From DATEAV01 sp964575425 (GTDB lineage: Bacteria > Chloroflexota > Anaerolineae > Anaerolineales > E44-bin32): 64,000 nt of DNA. Below the pieces are notes generated by a model, which did no database searches, was not told where the DNA came from, and was given only the letters and a program-made list of their open reading frames with translations. The position numbers and the translations under genes are program-made. Positions 60,668-64,000 of this stretch are shown here, one piece after another (position 1 is the first letter of the stretch; each line of letters opens with the position of its first letter). Location: contig CAZNRD010000014.1 in NCBI GenBank assembly GCA_964575425.1, positions 1 to 64,000 of the forward strand, written 5' to 3'.

Positions 60668-60668
60668 A

Positions 60669-61700
60669 ATGAGCACCAGGAGATTCGGTTGGCTGCTTTG
60701 CTGCCTCGTCCTGCTTTCGGTCCTGGTTGCTGCTTGCGCAGCGCAGGCAACGCCGACCGAGCAAGCCGAGGTGGCGCCAGCCACAGGCAAGACTTGTGCG
60801 GGTGTCAAGATCGTCTTCTTCCCAGGAGGACCCCCGGGATGTCCATTTGGCACCGTGGTCTACAATGGAGCAGTAGCAGCGGCAGCGGACCTGGGTGCCG
60901 ATGTGGAATACATGTTCTCGGACTGGGATACGCAGAAGATGATCACCCAATTCAGGGAGGCTATGGCCACTAGGCCCGACGGGATCGCCATCATGGGGCA
61001 TCCAGGACCAGAGGCCTTTGGGCCGGTGGTGGATGAGGCCGTGGCCATGGGGATCATCGTCACCAGCCAGAATACCACCCTGCCCCCACTCGAGGAGAAG
61101 TACAAGAGCGTAGGGTTCGGTTACGTAGGGCAGGAACTGTATGCGTCCGGCTATTTGCTGGGCAAGGAGGCCATCAGGAGAACTGGCCTCGGAGCAGGCG
61201 ATCGGGCCATGGTCTGGGGCCTCCTGGCTGAACCGACCCGCGGTCTGAGGACAAAGGGGGTCATCGATGCTCTGGAAGAAGCCGGGATGACGGTCGACTA
61301 CATCGACATCGACAAGGCTACAAACGCAGACGCCACCGCGGGCACGCCCATCTTCACCGGATACGTCTCCGCCCATCCTGACGTCAAGCTGGTCTGCACC
61401 GATCACGGGGGCCTGACCTCTACCCTGGAGACGTACCTGACGGCGGCAGGCAAGGGCCCGGATGACATCTACGCCATAGGGTTTGACGTCTCGCCTGCTA
61501 CGTTGGAAGCGATCCGCGGCGGGTGGACCGACCTAGTGCTCGATCAGCAGCCCTACCTGCAAGGCTACCTGCCGATTGTGCAAATCTGCCTCACCAAGAA
61601 GTACGGTTTCTCCGGTTTGCACATTGACACCGGGTCCGGTTTGATCAGCAAAGACAACGTCGAAGCGCTGGCCCCGCTTATTGAGCAGCAGATCCGATAA
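60669..61700 (+). CDS. Sugar ABC transporter substrate-binding lipoprotein (cluster B)
   Basis: 343-aa RbsB-type binding protein. Lipoprotein signal with LLSVLVAAC (Cys about residue 23), short linker, then two lobes with GPPGCPFGTVVYNGAVAAA and VCTDHGGLTSTLETYL. AAGGAGG before the ATG. The binding pocket GHPGPEAFGPVVDEAV and ALEEAGMTVDYI resemble pentose/hexose binders. It opens the importer of cluster B; ligand unknown. Confidence 0.92.
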   Translation: MSTRRFGWLLCCLVLLSVLVAACAAQATPTEQAEVAPATGKTCAGVKIVFFPGGPPGCPFGTVVYNGAVAAAADLGADVEYMFSDWDTQKMITQFREAMATRPDGIAIMGHPGPEAFGPVVDEAVAMGIIVTSQNTTLPPLEEKYKSVGFGYVGQELYASGYLLGKEAIRRTGLGAGDRAMVWGLLAEPTRGLRTKGVIDALEEAGMTVDYIDIDKATNADATAGTPIFTGYVSAHPDVKLVCTDHGGLTSTLETYLTAAGKGPDDIYAIGFDVSPATLEAIRGGWTDLVLDQQPYLQGYLPIVQICLTKKYGFSGLHIDTGSGLISKDNVEALAPLIEQQIR

Positions 61701-61743
61701 GGGATATTCTGCGGAAGGAGCGGCGTACGGAAGCAGGACCATG

Positions 61744-61839
61744 GGGGGCAAACGGCACGACAGTTCGCGACGCATGCTCGTCGCGCTCTGCGAGCGATCG
61801 GACCTTTGGAGAAGAGGATCGCCAGTGCCGTTTGCCCCC
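61744..61839 (+). ncRNA. Branched RNA structure between binding-protein and ATPase genes
   Basis: GGGGGCAAACGGCAC (61744-61758) pairs without mismatch with GTGCCGTTTGCCCCC (61825-61839), a 15-bp stem. Inside it a second perfect 7-bp hairpin forms (61766-61772 with 61779-61785, loop CATGCT). No ORF fills 61701-61967. It is an unusually large structure for a simple stabilising hairpin and might be a regulatory or processed RNA. Confidence 0.5.
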
Positions 61840-61967
61840 TCCTCTTGCAGTCTGGCTGTACCTGGTTCGAGGGAATATACTGCAGCACACAGTCGGGAAG
61901 ACTCGCCGTACTGGATCACGATGGGCCGTTCTCTGGCTAGCTGATAGTTGTCTGGGGAGATGCCAGC

Positions 61968-62723
61968 ATGGACTATATGCTTGAGATGAGGAATATCTCA
62001 AAGCGTTTCGGTGAGGTCCAAGCGCTTCACCAAGTCAACTTTTCAGTCGCTCGCAATGAAGTTGTGGGGTTGGTGGGCGATAACGGTGCTGGCAAGTCCA
62101 CCCTGATCAAGATCGTTACTGGCTACCATACGCCAGACGATGGCGAGGTCTGGTTCAACGGAAGGGTGTTGGGGGGCCTGTCTGTCGCAGAAGCCCGACA
62201 ACTGGGAATCGAAACCGTTTATCAGGAGCGCGCCCTGGCAAACCTCCAAACCCTATGGAGGAATATCTTCATGGGGCGAGAGCTCACGAGCTATCTTGGC
62301 TTCCTCGATGTGGATGGAATGCGGCAAGAGACGAAGAAACTGATGGTCTCGTCGATGGGTTTCACCTCAGCCGCCGTGGAGCCTGAGGCTGTCGTCGCGA
62401 CCTTTTCCGGGGGAGAGAAACAGGGCGTAGCCATCGTGCGAGCGCTCTATTTCCAGGCTGAGCTCATTATTCTGGATGAACCCACAATGGGTCTATCGCT
62501 TTCAGAGACGAGGAAATGTCTGGAGTTCGTGCGGGGGATCAAGGAAGCAGGTAAGTCGTGCATATTCATCGATCACAACTTGTTTCACGTATATGCCGTG
62601 GCCGACAGAATCGTCGTGTTGGATAGAGGAAGGGTTGCCGGCGAGTTCCTGACCAAGGATATCACGTTGGACGACCTCTTGGAAAAGATGTATCGGGTGG
62701 CAAAGACAGGAAGCCTGGACTGA
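61968..62723 (+). CDS. Sugar ABC ATP-binding protein, single domain (cluster B)
   Basis: 251-aa CUT2-type ATPase with one domain instead of the usual two, as in FrcA-like systems. Walker A GDNGAGKST, Q-loop VYQERALAN, Walker B LIILDEPTMGLS and switch His FIDHNL. The ABC signature reads SGGEKQ instead of SGGQ, a mild variant. Preceded by a long structured spacer. Works with the permease at 62780 as a homodimer. Confidence 0.9.
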   Translation: MDYMLEMRNISKRFGEVQALHQVNFSVARNEVVGLVGDNGAGKSTLIKIVTGYHTPDDGEVWFNGRVLGGLSVAEARQLGIETVYQERALANLQTLWRNIFMGRELTSYLGFLDVDGMRQETKKLMVSSMGFTSAAVEPEAVVATFSGGEKQGVAIVRALYFQAELIILDEPTMGLSLSETRKCLEFVRGIKEAGKSCIFIDHNLFHVYAVADRIVVLDRGRVAGEFLTKDITLDDLLEKMYRVAKTGSLD

Positions 62724-62779
62724 CACCAAGGCGACTCGACGGGAAGAGAGATGACATATCCATAAGAGCGGAGAAGGAA

Positions 62780-63799
62780 ATGACCTCTCGTGTTGAAGAT
62801 CCACACATGGCCATCAACCGGAGGCAGTTGTGGTGGGCCGGTCTGGCCAGACTTGGCCGCCGGTATGGGCTGCAGATCGGCATCCTTGGTGTCTTCTTCG
62901 TCATGTGGGCGCTTTTCATCATGGCAGCGCCCCGGACGTTCCTTGCCCCCCAAATCTACGGCGCATTCATGTCTACCATACCGTTCTTTGCCATCATGGC
63001 ATTGTCACTTACGATGGTGGTGATCGCGGGTGAGATGGACTTGTCTTTCTCATCGATTATGGCAGTCGGGATGCTCGTGTTCGTCAATGTTTTCGAGTGG
63101 AGTAGAAGTCCTGCTTTGGCTGCTATCCTGTGCTTGGTGACGGGATTTCTCGTTGGCTTGTTGAATGGGTTCATTGTGGTTCGGATGGGAATCCCGTCCC
63201 TTGTGGCAACGATCGGCACGATGTTCTTTTGGAGAGGGGTGGTCCTGGTAGTGACGAACGGGCGTCCGGCCTCTCTTGTGCCGCTGAAAGGGACGGTCTT
63301 GCGCGAGGCGCTGGTGGGCAGGTTCGCAGACTACATACCGGCTCAGATGATCTGGACGATTGTTGTGGCCGTGCTTGTGTGGTTCCTCTTGAACCGTCAC
63401 CGATTCGGAGCCCACGTCTATCTCATTGGGGATAACAGGGATAGTGCCAGGCTCATGGGCGTCAATGTTGCCCGAACAAGCATGATGGCATTCGCGATCG
63501 TCGGCGTTGCCGCGGCATTCGCTGGCCTCTTGGCCAGTCTCGAAGTGAATTACTTCTGGGTCAATTTGGGTGAAGGGTACCTTCTGAGGACGCTGGCCTC
63601 CGTATTCCTGGGGGGCACTTCGGTTTTCGGCGGAACGGGGACCGTCTTGGGAACCTTCATCGGATGTTTCATCATCGGCACCATAGAGGCCGGGACAGTG
63701 GCCGTAGGCCTGTCAGGGTTCTGGACGCAACTGATCTATGGCTTGATTATCGTCATGTCCGTGTCAATGCATGGGGCCTTGCGCAGAAGCCTGCGATAG
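62780..63799 (+). CDS. Sugar ABC permease (CUT2, cluster B)
   Basis: 339-aa RbsC-family permease with about ten helices; GEMDLSFSSIMAVGMLVF is the CUT2 family motif, and GDNRDSARLMGVNV the ATPase-contact loop. ATG 62780 with GGAG six bases upstream; a Met at residue 10 is an alternative. Downstream lies the start of a UroD-like gene. Confidence 0.92.
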   Translation: MTSRVEDPHMAINRRQLWWAGLARLGRRYGLQIGILGVFFVMWALFIMAAPRTFLAPQIYGAFMSTIPFFAIMALSLTMVVIAGEMDLSFSSIMAVGMLVFVNVFEWSRSPALAAILCLVTGFLVGLLNGFIVVRMGIPSLVATIGTMFFWRGVVLVVTNGRPASLVPLKGTVLREALVGRFADYIPAQMIWTIVVAVLVWFLLNRHRFGAHVYLIGDNRDSARLMGVNVARTSMMAFAIVGVAAAFAGLLASLEVNYFWVNLGEGYLLRTLASVFLGGTSVFGGTGTVLGTFIGCFIIGTIEAGTVAVGLSGFWTQLIYGLIIVMSVSMHGALRRSLR

Positions 63800-63907
63800 C
63801 TGTCATTCCAGGGAACGCCACTGTCTCGCTGTTGACAGGGCCGCGATGAGTGAGGCTGCAAAGCCACGTCTTCATCACCAATCGGCGTTGTTGGGAGGGG
63901 GTAAAGC

Positions 63908-64000
63908 GTGAAACACCGAGATCGAGTGCTCAATTCCCTCAGGCATGAGCCGCGTAATCGCTGTCCTACGTAAATCAGCGTCACACCAGAGCTTGCGTGA
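63908..64000 (+). pseudogene. UroD-like gene, broken by in-frame stops (runs off window)
   Basis: GTG 63908 follows GGGAGGGGG with good spacing and encodes MKHRDRVLNSLRHEPRNRCPT, then TAA, then ISVTPELA, then TGA. The two pieces together match the start of uroporphyrinogen-decarboxylase-family proteins (ALRHEEPDRCPxQISFTPEFA), with Gln expected at the TAA and Arg at the TGA. Both would be single C-to-T changes. Such UroD-like (MtaA/CmuA-type) genes often sit in sugar clusters. Either a pseudogene or two sequencing errors. Confidence 0.6.

Overview
The window is GC-rich, gene-dense bacterial DNA with a 100-N scaffold gap at 13328-13427, so it is probably a metagenome-assembled contig. Gene content points to Chloroflexota, most likely an Anaerolineae-like lineage: groESL under a CIRCE element, a short EF-Ts, a bacterial Elp3, tandem LysM-M23 peptidases after rho, a DUF4173 protein and several tiny membrane proteins. 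The phylum is an inference from content; no rRNA or marker phylogeny is available here.

Layout. 1-2.2 kb: groES-groEL with promoter and CIRCE. 2.2-8.3 kb (minus): histidine-utilisation genes hutU-MFS-hutI plus a small membrane protein, a frameshifted lipoprotein, a shortened nitroreductase and two small proteins. 8.4-10.3 kb: an MFS transporter followed by a decay zone holding an alpha/beta-hydrolase relic, a broken copy of the 8072-8329 gene and a nested inverted repeat. 10.3-15.3 kb: Rrf2 regulator, nucleotide-sugar 6-dehydrogenase, two M16 proteases interrupted by the gap, acpS and a hot-dog thioesterase. 15.3-23.9 kb (plus): housekeeping run rpsB-tsf, pyrH, frr-uppS-cdsA, rho and two LysM-M23 peptidases. 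24.1-24.5 kb: tRNA-Arg(GCG), tRNA-Ser(GCT) and tRNA-Ser(TGA), all minus.

24.7-39.9 kb (minus) is sugar cluster A: a GntR/UTRA regulator, a CUT2-type ABC importer (lipoprotein, double ATPase, permease), SDR, two tandem TIM-barrel epimerases, Gfo/Idh oxidoreductase, zinc dehydrogenase, aldehyde dehydrogenase, cupin phosphosugar isomerase, FGGY kinase, an SDR remnant, a 2-hydroxyacid dehydrogenase and a KDPG-type aldolase. It reads as one catabolic route for a rare sugar, polyol or sugar acid whose substrate cannot be read from sequence.

40.1-42.4 kb holds a divergent pair, a Trm9-like methyltransferase and Elp3, suggesting a bacterial version of the eukaryotic wobble-uridine mcm5 pathway. 42.6-51.0 kb is mixed: CDF-like transporter, FAD oxidoreductase, DUF4173 protein, methyltransferase, membrane proteins, EamA transporter, tRNA-Lys and PIG-L deacetylase. 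51.4-55.5 kb joins a HisD-family dehydrogenase to a TauABC/SsuABC-like importer. A dead IS630-type transposase follows. 56.3-64 kb (plus) is sugar cluster B: LacI regulator, FucI/AraA-superfamily isomerase, an M24-fold protein without the usual metal ligands, an unknown ORF, a second CUT2 importer and the broken start of a UroD-like gene.

Recurring themes are SD-led ATGA/GTGA-coupled operons, strong TTGACN-17-TANNNT promoters, some probable leaderless genes, hairpins just after substrate-binding-protein genes, and many small gene relics.
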